Shown piece after piece: positions 52,991 to 61,657 of a stretch of 64,000 nt of DNA (its first letter is position 1; every line of letters begins with the position of its first letter). The notes under the pieces were generated by a model. It saw only the letters and a list, made by a program, of their open reading frames with translations. It had not been told where the DNA came from and did not search any database. The DNA lies in assembly GCF_013141725.1 (NCBI RefSeq), contig NZ_WHNZ01000045.1, positions 186,001 to 250,000 of the forward strand. Direction: 5' to 3'. A program made the translations under genes and the position numbers. Source of the DNA: Paenibacillus planticolens. GTDB taxonomy: Bacteria; Bacillota; Bacilli; Paenibacillales; NBRC-103111.

Positions 52991-54019
52991 ATGAAACCTG
53001 TTATGAAAAAAAGCTTAGCGATTTTGTCCCTCTCTGCCATGATGACTGCTGGTACGGCTTATGCCGCACCCAACAATAACGTTCAAATTCTTCCTATTAA
53101 CGCTCAAATTGAGAATTCGGTTGCTGTTCAAGTTGATGGAGTTTCCATATCTGAAAATGGATTTTTGAAAGCCGGCACAACAGAGGCCATGCTGCCGCTT
53201 CGTGCCGTAACGGAAAGCCTTGGCTTCACCCTTGCCTGGAATCCGGAAACCTATTCGGTCGATTTGACCAAAGGCAATCTGTTTACAACCGTTAAAACCG
53301 GCGAAGACCGCTATACGATTAATAAAATGCTTACAACACTCGGCACAGCTCCCGAATTGGTGGACAGCAAGCTTTATGTGCCTGCTTCTTTCGTGAGCAA
53401 AGTGCTTCACGGATCGGTTGCATCCAAAGGCAGCACCATCTCGATCTCCATGAAGGAAGAGGCGAAAAAACTGCAAGCAACTGGCGTTATCACATCCATT
53501 CGTACGGACGGCGACAATGCGCAGATTCATATCCAAGGCGTCGGCACCGACGGCATCGTCTTCAATGTAGGCAAAGATACGGTCTACCAAATGTTGGACG
53601 GCACTAAGCTTAGTCTTGCCGATCTGCACGTAGGCTTAACCGTTTCGGGTGAGCATTCCATGGTCATGACGATGAGTCTGCCGCCGCAAACGCCAACGTC
53701 CAAAGTGACTGTGCTTGATGCGAAAACACAAGCGGGTATGATCGGAACTGCAGGTGTCATTGAAGAAATACGCAGCGAGAACAAGGATGATCTGAGCATC
53801 CGCATCAAAGGCGAGGGCTTAACGGAAACAGCGCCGGGCGAAGTGGTTCTGCACCTTACCAAAGATACGGCTATCGTTGACAAAAACGGGGACAAAATCG
53901 AGATATCTGCACTCGTGAAAGGCGCGAACGTAATCGGATTCTACGGACCTGCCCTGACGAAAAGCCTGCCGCCTATCGGTACAGCGTGGAAAATCGTTGT
54001 AGCTGAGAAGGAAGAATAA
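52991..54019 (+). CDS. secreted protein with copper-amine-oxidase-N (stalk) domain
   Basis: 342 aa; AGAAAGGAAG before the ATG. Signal peptide (KKSLAILSLSAMMTAGTAYA-A). Residues ~45-150 are the Cu_amine_oxidN1 stalk domain (VQVDGVSISENGFLKAGTTEAMLPLRAVTESLGFTLAWNPE.. VDSKLYVPASFVSKVL), common in Paenibacillus envelope proteins. The remaining ~190 residues contain two related beta segments (ATGVITSIRTDGDNAQIHIQG and TAGVIEEIRSENKDDLSIRIKG). Extracellular; no enzyme activity recognised. Confidence 0.9.
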   Translation: MKPVMKKSLAILSLSAMMTAGTAYAAPNNNVQILPINAQIENSVAVQVDGVSISENGFLKAGTTEAMLPLRAVTESLGFTLAWNPETYSVDLTKGNLFTTVKTGEDRYTINKMLTTLGTAPELVDSKLYVPASFVSKVLHGSVASKGSTISISMKEEAKKLQATGVITSIRTDGDNAQIHIQGVGTDGIVFNVGKDTVYQMLDGTKLSLADLHVGLTVSGEHSMVMTMSLPPQTPTSKVTVLDAKTQAGMIGTAGVIEEIRSENKDDLSIRIKGEGLTETAPGEVVLHLTKDTAIVDKNGDKIEISALVKGANVIGFYGPALTKSLPPIGTAWKIVVAEKEE

Positions 54020-54028
54020 TTAAGTAAT

Positions 54029-54078
54029 TATTGAAAAAGCTGAAACCTTCCATACCCATTGGGAGGTTTCTTTGTTCA
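54029..54078 (+). terminator. terminator of the stalk-domain gene
   Basis: GAAACCTTCC..GGGAGGTTTC hairpin followed by TTTG. Confidence 0.75.
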
Positions 54079-54155
54079 TCGTGGTTTCTCACACTGTCCA
54101 AACGAGTTGTTTTTTGATACAATAACTGAAAATTCATTCGAATAAGGGGACTTAT

Positions 54156-55544
54156 ATGGAATACATTAGCACACGCGGAAAAGTAGAACCCCTCGGTTTT
54201 ATCGATGCCATCCTGATGGGATTGGCGAACGACGGCGGTTTGCTTGTTCCAAAAACGATCCCGCAGCTATCCGCAGACACGCTCCAGAAATGGCAAAAGC
54301 TCTCCTACCCGGAGCTGGCGCTTGAAATTTTCACTTTATTTATCGAAAATGAAATTCCGCGCGCTGAGCTGAAGCAGCTCGTTGACGACAGCTATGCCAC
54401 GTTCCGCGATGAAGCTGTAACGCCTGTCAAACGCCTGAACGATGGCACGTATGTGCTCGAATTGTTCCACGGCCCGACCTTTGCGTTCAAGGACATTGCA
54501 CTGCAATTCCTGGGCAATCTGTACGCGTACGTTTCCCGCAAAACGAACTCCATCATTCACATTCTCGGCGCGACTTCCGGCGACACCGGGGCTTCGGCGA
54601 TTGAGGGCGTGCGCGGCAAAGAAGGCATCCGCATCTGTATTCTTCACCCTCACCAGAAGGTGAGCCGGGTGCAGGAGCTGCAGATGACGACCGTTGACAG
54701 CGAGAACGTACTGAATCTCTCCGTTGACGGCACCTTCGATGACTGCCAGCGCATCATCAAGGAGCTGTTCGCTGACGTTGAGTTTAAGCACCGCTACCAC
54801 CTGCGCGCGATTAACTCCATCAATATCGCCCGCATTTTGGCGCAAACGGTGTATTACTTCTATGCTTACTTCCAAATCACGGCCAACGATCCCGGGGCGA
54901 AGATCAACTTTAGCGTGCCGACGGGTAACTTCGGCGATATTTTTGCCGGTTATCTCGCTCAGAAGATGGGTCTGCCGATTCATAAGCTTATTCTGGCGAC
55001 GAATGAAAACAACATCCTTGAGCGTTTCGTGAAGGAAGGCGTGTACCAGCCGGGAGCTTTCCGCGGCACCTACAGCCCTTCCATGGACATTCAAGTAGCC
55101 AGCAACTTCGAGCGCTATCTGTTCTACCTCTACGGCGAAGATGCAGAAGCGGTTACTGCGCTGATGGCACAGTTCAAAGCCGAAGGCCGCATTGTGATCC
55201 CTGCCGATAAGCTGCAAGCCGTGCAAGCGGATTTCGCCGCGTATGGCGTGCAGAACGAGGAGTGCCTGGATACGATCAGCTCCTACTATAAGGAGTATGG
55301 CTATTTGCTTGATCCGCACACGGCGTGCGGCGTAGCGGCTGCGGACCGCATCGCGGCTGACGGCGAAGTGACGGTTGCTCTATCCACCGCTCATCCGGCG
55401 AAATTCGATGAGTCCATCCGTCTGCGCGGCATCGAGCAAACGTACCCGCAGCAGATTCAGGCGCTGTTCGACAAGCCGCAATTCCAAACGGTTGTCGGCG
55501 GTTCGAACGATGAGATCAAGGATCAACTCGTGAAGTTTTTCTAA
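54156..55544 (+). CDS. thrC: threonine synthase
   Basis: 462 aa, the long E. coli/yeast-type form. N-terminal YISTRGKVEPLGFIDAILMGLANDGGLLVP and PLP-binding Lys112 in LELFHGPTFAFKDIALQF; phosphate loop SGDTGASAIEG; VPTGNFGDIFAGYLAQKMGLP. Converts O-phospho-L-homoserine to L-threonine in the cytoplasm. Single gene with its own terminator; the other threonine genes are not in the window. Confidence 0.97.
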   Translation: MEYISTRGKVEPLGFIDAILMGLANDGGLLVPKTIPQLSADTLQKWQKLSYPELALEIFTLFIENEIPRAELKQLVDDSYATFRDEAVTPVKRLNDGTYVLELFHGPTFAFKDIALQFLGNLYAYVSRKTNSIIHILGATSGDTGASAIEGVRGKEGIRICILHPHQKVSRVQELQMTTVDSENVLNLSVDGTFDDCQRIIKELFADVEFKHRYHLRAINSINIARILAQTVYYFYAYFQITANDPGAKINFSVPTGNFGDIFAGYLAQKMGLPIHKLILATNENNILERFVKEGVYQPGAFRGTYSPSMDIQVASNFERYLFYLYGEDAEAVTALMAQFKAEGRIVIPADKLQAVQADFAAYGVQNEECLDTISSYYKEYGYLLDPHTACGVAAADRIAADGEVTVALSTAHPAKFDESIRLRGIEQTYPQQIQALFDKPQFQTVVGGSNDEIKDQLVKFF

Positions 55545-55557
55545 GTAAATAGAAACA

Positions 55558-55602
55558 GGGCTGTCTCCGAAGGTTTAGAAAGACATTCGGAGCAGCCCTT
55601 TT
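55558..55602 (+). terminator. terminator of thrC
   Basis: GGGCTGTCTCCGAA..TTCGGAGCAGCCC followed by TTTTTT. Confidence 0.92.
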
Positions 55603-55853
55603 TTGCGTTTGCCTAGCAAACAGCGTCAGATGATCCGCGCCTTTAGCTCGGTTTATCGTGTATGGTGTGCTCTTGGGTCGTTTTCATTTCATAAAAGAGG
55701 GAGGAAGCCCACGGTCAAGACCACAAACTTACAACTGGCAAATGCAAAAATCAGTCTTCAGACCGATATCGTCCTCCACCTTAGCAGGAAGACAGACCCG
55801 CGGGGCCGTGATATGCTGGTAGCAATGATTAAGCGAATAGGAGTGAATATTTA
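55603..55853. other. gap without a convincing gene
   Basis: An 83-codon frame crosses it, but it has no ribosome site, a basic low-information composition and no family signature, so I do not call it. The stretch should hold the promoter of the 55854 gene. Confidence 0.5.
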
Positions 55854-56372
55854 GTGAATATGAGTCGCAGCGCATTTCTCGGTCCTATCTTGATTCTTTT
55901 AGGCATCTTCATGTTTCTAAAAGGGGAAGTCACGTTCAGTACCGGTACGATCTTCGAGTATTTTTGGCCAACCTTATTCGTCATTCCGGTAGGTGTGTTC
56001 TTTCATTGGTTGTACTTCTTCATCCTGCAGCGCAGGGGCGTTGGGGTGCTGGTGCCCGGCGGCATTCTGTTGACGACAGGCGTCGTTTGCCAAATCTCCA
56101 TGCTCTTCGACATTTGGCATCTGATGTGGCCCGGCTTTATGCTGGCCGTCGCTGCCGGCTTGTTCGAATTGTATTGGTTCGGCGGGCGCAATAAATGGCT
56201 GCTCATTCCGATCAACATTTTGACCGTCATGTCCGTTCTGTTCTTTGCCATTTTCTCGATCGGCTCCCTCTTCTCCGGCATTTTCCACAACCAACCGATC
56301 TTCGCCGTCGTGCTCATTGTGGCCGGTCTTGCCTTGATGTTTATGCGCGGCCGGGAGACAAGCAAATACTAA
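55854..56372 (+). CDS. small integral membrane protein (LiaF/DUF5668-like N-terminus)
   Basis: 172 aa starting with GTG (ATAGGAG 10 bases upstream; ATG at 55860 is the alternative). Five to six membrane helices cover the whole length (LGPILILLGIFMFLKGEVTF, FVIPVGVFFHWLYFFILQ, GGILLTTGVVCQISMLF, WPGFMLAVAAGLFELYWFGG, LIPINILTVMSVLFFAIF, IFAVVLIVAGLALMFM). The repeated GxxLxxxG helix style recalls the membrane part of LiaF-type proteins, but the C-terminal cytosolic domain is missing. Function unknown. Confidence 0.82.
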   Translation: MNMSRSAFLGPILILLGIFMFLKGEVTFSTGTIFEYFWPTLFVIPVGVFFHWLYFFILQRRGVGVLVPGGILLTTGVVCQISMLFDIWHLMWPGFMLAVAAGLFELYWFGGRNKWLLIPINILTVMSVLFFAIFSIGSLFSGIFHNQPIFAVVLIVAGLALMFMRGRETSKY

Positions 56373-56410
56373 CTGCAAATAATACAGGTGAAGGAATCCT
56401 ATGCCTCATC

Positions 56411-56600
56411 GCGCTCAGGACACAGCAGCCGTTATCTTCACGAAAAGCTTCGATTCTCTCTGTTAACGGACACCCGAGACTTTATTTGCCGATTTCAGGG
56501 CAAAATTCGTTACCAAGTGAACAAGTAAAAGCGCTGATGTCCGTTACATGTTCGAAGAGGTCCTTTCCATCGAATAAGGTCCTCCCTGTCCGTCAGTTAG
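56411..56600. repeat. family E dyads, probable decayed tetrad
   Basis: Elements related to GTTAACGGACA..CTTTATT lie near 56411 (R), 56461 (F), 56523 (R) and 56575 (R), pitch about 50, 62, 52. Match quality is lower than for families A-D. The family A cluster follows after ~70 bases. No gene in 56373-56860. Confidence 0.4.
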
Positions 56601-56669
56601 GACGAAGAATAGGCTAATGCCCATTACGTCTGCTCGACCGGCTGACCAAACAGTCTTCCGTCCACAATA

Positions 56670-56849
56670 TGGAAACTTCATTCCCTTATTTAAGCAAATT
56701 GCCGAATTTCATGGGTTGGTGGGGAACTACAGGCTCTTATTCAACCTCCATCGTCCAAACAAGTGACAAAATGGCGAAATAGCGGACCCTAGTTCCCTCT
56801 CCCTCGCCCAATCGGCTGCTTTCAACAGAATAGCGGCCTGTAGTTCCCC
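56670..56849. repeat. family A palindrome tetrad, copy 3
   Basis: A decayed first element at 56670 (GGAAACTTC..CTTATTT), then 56721 (F), 56778 and 56829 (R): pitch 51, 57, 51, as in copies 1 and 2. It lies between the convergent 55854 and rlmN genes. Confidence 0.75.
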
Positions 56850-56857
56850 TGGCGTGT

Positions 56858-56906
56858 TAAAAAAGAACCTTCCAACCCACAAGACGTGGAATGGAAGGTT
56901 CTCTTC
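56858..56906 (-). terminator. terminator of rlmN
   Basis: Minus-strand AGAACCTTCCA..TGGAAGGTTCT stem followed by TTTTTT. Confidence 0.88.
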
Positions 56907-56907
56907 T

Positions 56908-57990
56908 TTATTGGGCAACCAAGTTATCCTCGGTGGATTTCTTAATCTGCTTGCTTCGTAATTGTCCGCAAGCCGCGTCAATGTCCGTGCCGTGCTCCAA
57001 GCGGACGCTGCAGGAGATGCCTTGCTTTTTCAGCGTGTCATAGAAAGCCCGCACCGACTCCCGCTCGCTTCGTTGATACTGGCTATGCTCATCCACCGGA
57101 TTGTACGGGATGAGATTCACGTTGGCGAGCTGGCGGATATGCTGAATCAGCTCCGCTAACTGAAGAGCATGCTCCCGGCCGTCATTCACGTCTTTCAGCA
57201 AAATATACTCGATCGTAATTCTCCGGTTCGTTTTCTCCAAATAGTATTCAATCGAGTCCATCAACTTCTCAATCGGAATGGCTTTGTTGATTTTCATGAT
57301 CCGCGTACGAAGTTCGTTTGTCGGGGCATGCAAGGAAATCGCGAGGTTCGTCCGCAAATCGGAGTCCGCGAATTCTCTAATTTTATCAGCCAGACCGCTC
57401 GTGGACACGGTAATATGTCTCGCAGCGATATCGAGCCCTTTCTGATCCTTGACGACGCGGATGAAATCCACCATGTTTTTGAAATTATCGAAAGGTTCTC
57501 CAATCCCCATCACGACAATATGGCTGACATGCTCGTCAGCGCCCTTGCTGTCCAAATGAAGCTGAACCTTCATAATTTGTTCCACGATTTCCGCGGCGGT
57601 GAGATCCCGGCTCTTGGCCAGTAGCCCGCTCGCGCAGAAGCTGCACCCGATATTGCAGCCAACCTGTGTCGTTACACAAACGGACAGGCCGTATTTATGC
57701 CGCATCAGCACCGTTTCAATCAAATTTCCGTCCATCAGTTTGAACAGAAATTTAATCGTCCCGTCCGCCGACTCTTGTTTTAAATGCTCCGTTAAGGTTT
57801 GGATGGCAAAATGCTCTTCCAACACCTGCAGGCAGTCTTGTTTCACATCCGTCATCTCCGAGAAAGCGGTGACCCGCTTCCGGTACAGCCAATCCCAAAC
57901 AAGCAAAGCCCGAGACTTTTTGAACCCTTTCTCAGCGAGCCAAGCAACCAATTGGTCAAACGTTAATCCATAAATGGACCCTTTATTCAT
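56908..57990 (-). CDS. rlmN: 23S rRNA/tRNA adenine-C2 methyltransferase RlmN
   Basis: 360 aa from Met 57990 (AGAGGAAAAC upstream); a frame open to 58056 lacks a ribosome site. Radical-SAM cluster Cys in VGCNIGCSFCASG, SAM motif MGIGEPFDN, and the C-terminal Cys used for the methyl intermediate in DIDAACGQLR. It methylates C2 of A2503 in 23S rRNA and A37 of some tRNAs. The family also includes Cfr, but the sequence layout (YGLTFDQLVAWLAEKGFKKSRALLVWDWLYRKRV) suits RlmN or a close RlmN-like paralogue. Confidence 0.9.
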   Translation of the reverse strand: MNKGSIYGLTFDQLVAWLAEKGFKKSRALLVWDWLYRKRVTAFSEMTDVKQDCLQVLEEHFAIQTLTEHLKQESADGTIKFLFKLMDGNLIETVLMRHKYGLSVCVTTQVGCNIGCSFCASGLLAKSRDLTAAEIVEQIMKVQLHLDSKGADEHVSHIVVMGIGEPFDNFKNMVDFIRVVKDQKGLDIAARHITVSTSGLADKIREFADSDLRTNLAISLHAPTNELRTRIMKINKAIPIEKLMDSIEYYLEKTNRRITIEYILLKDVNDGREHALQLAELIQHIRQLANVNLIPYNPVDEHSQYQRSERESVRAFYDTLKKQGISCSVRLEHGTDIDAACGQLRSKQIKKSTEDNLVAQ

Positions 57991-58247
57991 TTGTTTTCCT
58001 CTTTTCAAGACTTTCACGTACAGTCCAAGTTCTACTAAGCAGCCGAAGCCTACCATCTAGTTATTATTGTGCCAAAAATCGTGCGTGAACACAAGAGGAG
58101 TGAGCTTCCAGCGCCGGATTGAAGAATTTACAATGAATTCATAAGAAATCGAACATATGTTCTTTATTTTTTAGGCGTTTTATGGTAATAATAAGAGGTA
58201 CACATTTTTAACATGTTTCTACTAAAATGAGCCCTAGGAGCTGATCG

Positions 58248-58682
58248 ATGATGACAGTACGTTTAGACCCTTATCTAGTCATGGAAGGAAATGGGAAAGA
58301 AGCCATCCAATTTTATGAGAAGGCTTTAGGTGCCCAATTGGTCTTCACACAAACGTTTGGCGAAATGCCGGCAAATCCCGAGTTCCCTCTGCCTGAGGAA
58401 GCGAAAGAGCTTATCGGCCATGCGATGCTGATGGTCGGCGAAACCCGTCTGATGCTATCCGACGCATTCCCGGGACAGCCCGTTCAGAAAGGCGAGAATG
58501 TCACCATTTGCATCTCGATTAAAGAAATCGAGAAAGCCAGAGAGATCTACCATGCTCTGGAGGATGGCGGACGCGTGATTATGCCATTGACAGAAACGCA
58601 TTTTAGCCCTGGGTATGGCCAGGTAGTCGATAAGTTCGGCGTTACATTCCACATTTTCACGGATCTACCAACGAACAATTAA
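58248..58682 (+). CDS. VOC-family protein (PhnB-like)
   Basis: 144 aa; TAGGAG 7 bases before the ATG. Single glyoxalase-like fold (LDPYLVMEGNGKEAIQFYEKALGAQLVFTQTFG, GHAMLMVGETRLMLSD, WxxGYGQVVDKFGVTFHIF-type ending). PhnB/YjdN-like proteins often lack a proven activity. Single gene with its own terminator. Confidence 0.9.
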   Translation: MMTVRLDPYLVMEGNGKEAIQFYEKALGAQLVFTQTFGEMPANPEFPLPEEAKELIGHAMLMVGETRLMLSDAFPGQPVQKGENVTICISIKEIEKAREIYHALEDGGRVIMPLTETHFSPGYGQVVDKFGVTFHIFTDLPTNN

Positions 58683-58696
58683 TACAATAAGAGTGG

Positions 58697-58745
58697 GTTG
58701 TCCCAACCGTAGATTTATCTACTTGGGGGCAGCCCCTTCTTTTTT
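58697..58745 (+). terminator. terminator of the VOC gene
   Basis: GGGTTGTCCC..GTAGAT/ATCTAC..GGGGGCAGCCCC followed by TTCTTTTTTT; near copy of the hairpin at 2773. Confidence 0.85.
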
Positions 58746-58763
58746 TGGGGAAGATAGTCCCAT

Positions 58764-58792
58764 TTGATTACATCAAGTTTGAGGCGTATGAT
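58764..58792 (+). promoter_or_regulatory. promoter of the EamA transporter gene
   Basis: TTGATT, 17 bases, TATGAT, 56 bases before the start codon. Confidence 0.6.
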
Positions 58793-58847
58793 AGGAGCTT
58801 AGGTTTTTTCTACACCTTTACTACATCAAAGGAGAACATACGACATC

Positions 58848-59771
58848 ATGAAGGAATTATCCCGTTCTAAAACGATTGGCCTTATCGCATTTTTGGTTGT
58901 TGTCTGGGGAATCTCCTGGCCAATCTACAAAATTGCGCTAGCTTACACACCGCCGCTTCTGTTCGCTGGCATGCGCACGCTTATTGGTGGCTTACTGTTA
59001 GCTTGTCTATATATCCCGAAGTGGAAGCAAATCCGATGGAAAGCTAATTGGCCGGTCTATTTGCTTTCATCAGTGTTCAACGTCATCCTGTTCTACGCCT
59101 TGCAGACTATTGGCTTGCTCTATATGCCTTCAGGGTTATTTTCGGTCATTGTATATCTGCAACCTGTGCTTGTAGGCATCTTGGCTTGGATCTGGCTCGG
59201 GGAAGCCATGAACGCCCTCAAAATTCTCGGGCTGCTCATCGGATTTCTCGGGGTTGCCGCAGTTAGCGCCGGAGGCTTATCCGGTCATGTCGCTATCCTC
59301 GGTATCGTACTGGCACTTATCACATCGCTGGCCTGGTCAATTGGCACGGTCTATGTGAAAAAAGTCAGTCACCGCGTAGACTCCATCTGGCTCGTGGCCT
59401 TTCAATGCATGCTAGGCGGCATTGTTCTCACGACCTTGGGCTCCAGCACAGAGCAGTGGTCCGCTATTACGTGGAACACTCCTTATCTCGTAGGCCTTAT
59501 TTTCGGGGCGGTATTCGGAATTGCTGCTTCTTGGGTCGTCTATTTCACACTCGTTCATTCCGGAGATGCCAGCAAGGTTGCCTCCTATACATTCCTAGTC
59601 CCCTTGATATCCGTAATTAGCGGAACCTTGTTCTTGCACGAGCCGTTCTCCGTGTATTTACTCCTTGGGCTTGTCTTAATTGCGATCAGCATTTATATGG
59701 TCAACCGCAAAGCGAAGCCGGGCTTGCCGCAAGGCAAAGCGAACCGCAAGAACATCGTCACTACGCAGTAA
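58848..59771 (+). CDS. EamA/DMT-family transporter
   Basis: 307 aa; AAAGGAGAA before the ATG. Ten membrane helices in two EamA repeats (WGISWPIYKIALAYTPPLLFAGMR; SLAWSIGTVYVKKVSHRVDSIWLVAFQ). Probably exports an amino acid or small metabolite; substrate not predictable. Flanked by terminators, so monocistronic. Confidence 0.93.
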   Translation: MKELSRSKTIGLIAFLVVVWGISWPIYKIALAYTPPLLFAGMRTLIGGLLLACLYIPKWKQIRWKANWPVYLLSSVFNVILFYALQTIGLLYMPSGLFSVIVYLQPVLVGILAWIWLGEAMNALKILGLLIGFLGVAAVSAGGLSGHVAILGIVLALITSLAWSIGTVYVKKVSHRVDSIWLVAFQCMLGGIVLTTLGSSTEQWSAITWNTPYLVGLIFGAVFGIAASWVVYFTLVHSGDASKVASYTFLVPLISVISGTLFLHEPFSVYLLLGLVLIAISIYMVNRKAKPGLPQGKANRKNIVTTQ

Positions 59772-59804
59772 CATTCGGCGCTCAAGGATTTTCTTATCTA
59801 CTCA

Positions 59805-59854
59805 TAAAAAGCCTTCCATCCGTCTCTACAAATCGGATGAAAGGCTTTTTTTTT
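59805..59854. terminator. bidirectional terminator
   Basis: AAAAGCCTTCCATCCG..CGGATGAAAGGCTTTT with T9 on the plus strand and a shorter T-tract on the minus strand, between the convergent 58848 and 60204 genes. Confidence 0.9.
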
Positions 59855-59874
59855 ACGGAAACCATGTAACATGC

Positions 59875-60204
59875 TTATCGAACGATCTTCTCAAGCATCT
59901 TCATAGGAGGGGCCGGTATCTCTTCAGGTACGGGTACAGGCGCGGGCTGTTCATGAAACTGTTTATTCGCATACATTTTCTTAATTTGACCGTAAAAGCT
60001 TGTCGTTCGTATGTAGGCAGTAATCCTGCAAATCATTTGCATATACATCGTATCTTCAATTCCGGAAGAGATATTGAAAAGCGTATTCAAGCTGCCAATG
60101 GCTTGGTCTCTAGTAATGATTCCGCTTTCTAAATCCCTCAAAACCCTCTCAATGTCACTCTTCACGAACCAAACTGCTCTGCTCTTCATATTCTTATCTA
60201 TCAA
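59875..60204 (-). CDS. small protein of unknown function
   Basis: 109 aa. The start is judged to be TTG at 60204, because AGGAGG lies 8 bases before it; a GTG at 60213 overlaps that site and the first in-frame ATG is at 60189. Helical N-terminal two thirds (SDIERVLRDLESGIITRDQAIGSLNTLFNISSG) and a Pro/Glu-rich tail. No family recognised and no membrane helix. Confidence 0.7.
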   Translation of the reverse strand: MIDKNMKSRAVWFVKSDIERVLRDLESGIITRDQAIGSLNTLFNISSGIEDTMYMQMICRITAYIRTTSFYGQIKKMYANKQFHEQPAPVPVPEEIPAPPMKMLEKIVR

Positions 60205-60327
60205 CCATGGCACCTCCTAGATGTATGTACTCAAATAGTACAACACCCGGCTTGTAATATCTGTCGAAGTGAGGAGAGCAAGATTATAGTATTTTTCGGG
60301 AATTCCGAGGAAAATTGTCGTCTATTG

Positions 60328-60429
60328 TTAGGAGAAATTTGTAAACTTGGGTCCTCCCTGTAATTTTCTCAGAAATTGCATGGTGCGCTCGTTATTTGAC
60401 AATTCAAACACCTGCTCCGGCGTCCCTCC
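60328..60429 (-). pseudogene. 3' remnant of a polar-amino-acid ABC ATPase gene
   Basis: Starting next to the stop of the reductase gene, one minus-strand frame reads GGTPEQVFELSNNERTMQFL then RKLQGGPKFTNFS-stop. GTPEQVF..NERT..FL is the characteristic C-terminus of GlnQ/ArtP-type ATPases. Nothing upstream in this frame encodes the rest, so it appears to be the stump of a gene removed by a deletion ending at the reductase gene. Confidence 0.6.
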
Positions 60430-60430
60430 A

Positions 60431-61480
60431 TTAGCTGAACATTTGCTTCACTAATTCCCGGTTGCGTTCTTTGAAAACTTCATTATGCGAGGAAACCATA
60501 GCAATCTTATTAGCTTCTGGCTGTATGTACAGTTTCGCTTTATTGACCGCGTTCGCCGCATCGTGGAATGCACCGGCAATCAGATGGACCTTCCCCTCAT
60601 GATGGAGAATATCTCCGGCTGCATAAATGCCCTCAATGGAAGATTCGCTCGCCGCGCTGCCTTTAATATAATAATCGTCTACGATGTCGATTTTCACTTC
60701 GCTGTTTTGAAGCAGGGTCATATCCCGCTCGTAGCCGTGATTAATGATTACTTCATCGATGCTCAAGTACGACATTTCTCCCGTTTCATTGTTTTCAATC
60801 TGGACATGTTCGATCGTTTCGTGATTTGTGCCGGCAATTAATTTGGAGATCGAGGAATTAAATATACAAGTGACTGAGCTTTCCAAGAGCTGCTTCACTT
60901 GGGCTTCATGACCGGAGAGCGCTTCTTTGCGATAGGTTAAATAGACCTTGCCCGCAACAGGCTCTAACTCATTGGCCCAATCCACGGCTGAATTTCCCCC
61001 GCCTGAAATGATGACGGTTTTATCCTTAAAGCGCTCCAAGGACTTCACGGTATAATTCAAATTGGATACCTCGTACCGCTGCGCGCCTTCGATTTCCAGC
61101 TTTTTCGGATTAAGAATGCCTCCGCCTACCGCGACAATGACGGTTTTCGACCAATGCTTCGTACCGGAAGCGGTAAGCAGTTCGAAGATCCCTTCTTCAT
61201 TGCGCCTGATCGACTCCACTTTCTCACCGAGAACGACTTCCGGCTGAAACGTTAAGCCTTGTTCGACAAGCTTCTCAATGAGTTTGGCGCCTGGAAGCGG
61301 CGTATGGCCGCCAACGTCCCAGATCATCTTTTCCGGATACACATGCACTTTCCCGCCTAGCTGCGGCTGGTATTCAATAATCTTCGTTTTCATTTCTCTT
61401 AAACCGCTATAGAAAGCAGAGTAAAGTCCTGCCGGACCTCCCCCGATGACAGTCACATCAAATATTTCTTTAGAATCCAT
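60431..61480 (-). CDS. thioredoxin-reductase-like ferredoxin/flavodoxin-NADP reductase (YumC-like)
   Basis: 349 aa; AAGGAG before the ATG. FAD site VIGGGPAGLYSAFYSGL, NADPH site VIISGGGNSAVDWANEL, and second FAD motif GIYAAGDILHHEGKVHLIAGAFHDA. The redox CxxC of thioredoxin reductase is absent, which marks the FNR subgroup. It supplies or withdraws electrons between NADPH and ferredoxin or flavodoxin. Divergent from the iron-siderophore operon with Fur boxes in the shared gap, so probably iron-regulated and possibly used in iron release. Confidence 0.93.
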   Translation of the reverse strand: MDSKEIFDVTVIGGGPAGLYSAFYSGLREMKTKIIEYQPQLGGKVHVYPEKMIWDVGGHTPLPGAKLIEKLVEQGLTFQPEVVLGEKVESIRRNEEGIFELLTASGTKHWSKTVIVAVGGGILNPKKLEIEGAQRYEVSNLNYTVKSLERFKDKTVIISGGGNSAVDWANELEPVAGKVYLTYRKEALSGHEAQVKQLLESSVTCIFNSSISKLIAGTNHETIEHVQIENNETGEMSYLSIDEVIINHGYERDMTLLQNSEVKIDIVDDYYIKGSAASESSIEGIYAAGDILHHEGKVHLIAGAFHDAANAVNKAKLYIQPEANKIAMVSSHNEVFKERNRELVKQMFS

Positions 61481-61511
61481 ACACGTTCACTCCTTCTCAC
61501 GATCATGCGAT

Positions 61512-61526
61512 TGATTATCATTATCA
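61512..61526 (-). promoter_or_regulatory. Fur box upstream of the FNR gene
   Basis: TGATTATCATTATCA, a 7-1-7 repeat with one mismatch to TGATAAT-N-ATTATCA, 32 bases before the reductase start. Confidence 0.75.
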
Positions 61527-61616
61527 ATTAAATATACGTCTTAATTTTTCTTTTTACAACAAATAATTATTGACAACCTCATGTTGTTGCCTTAAAGTAT
61601 GTTTAGTCCTTTAAGT

Positions 61617-61635
61617 GATAATGATTATCACTATC
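61617..61635 (+). promoter_or_regulatory. Fur box upstream of the iron uptake operon
   Basis: GATAATGATTATCACTATC matches the 19-base Fur consensus at 18 positions, 23 bases before the ATPase start. Confidence 0.9.
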
Positions 61636-61657
61636 GACGATGTCATGGAGGTGTAAC

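Noticed and set aside
54336..55319. 327-codon minus-strand frame opposite thrC
   Set aside because: Antisense shadow of threonine synthase with no ribosome site.
55603..55854. 83-codon frame before the membrane-protein gene
   Set aside because: No ribosome site or recognisable features; begins inside the thrC terminator region.
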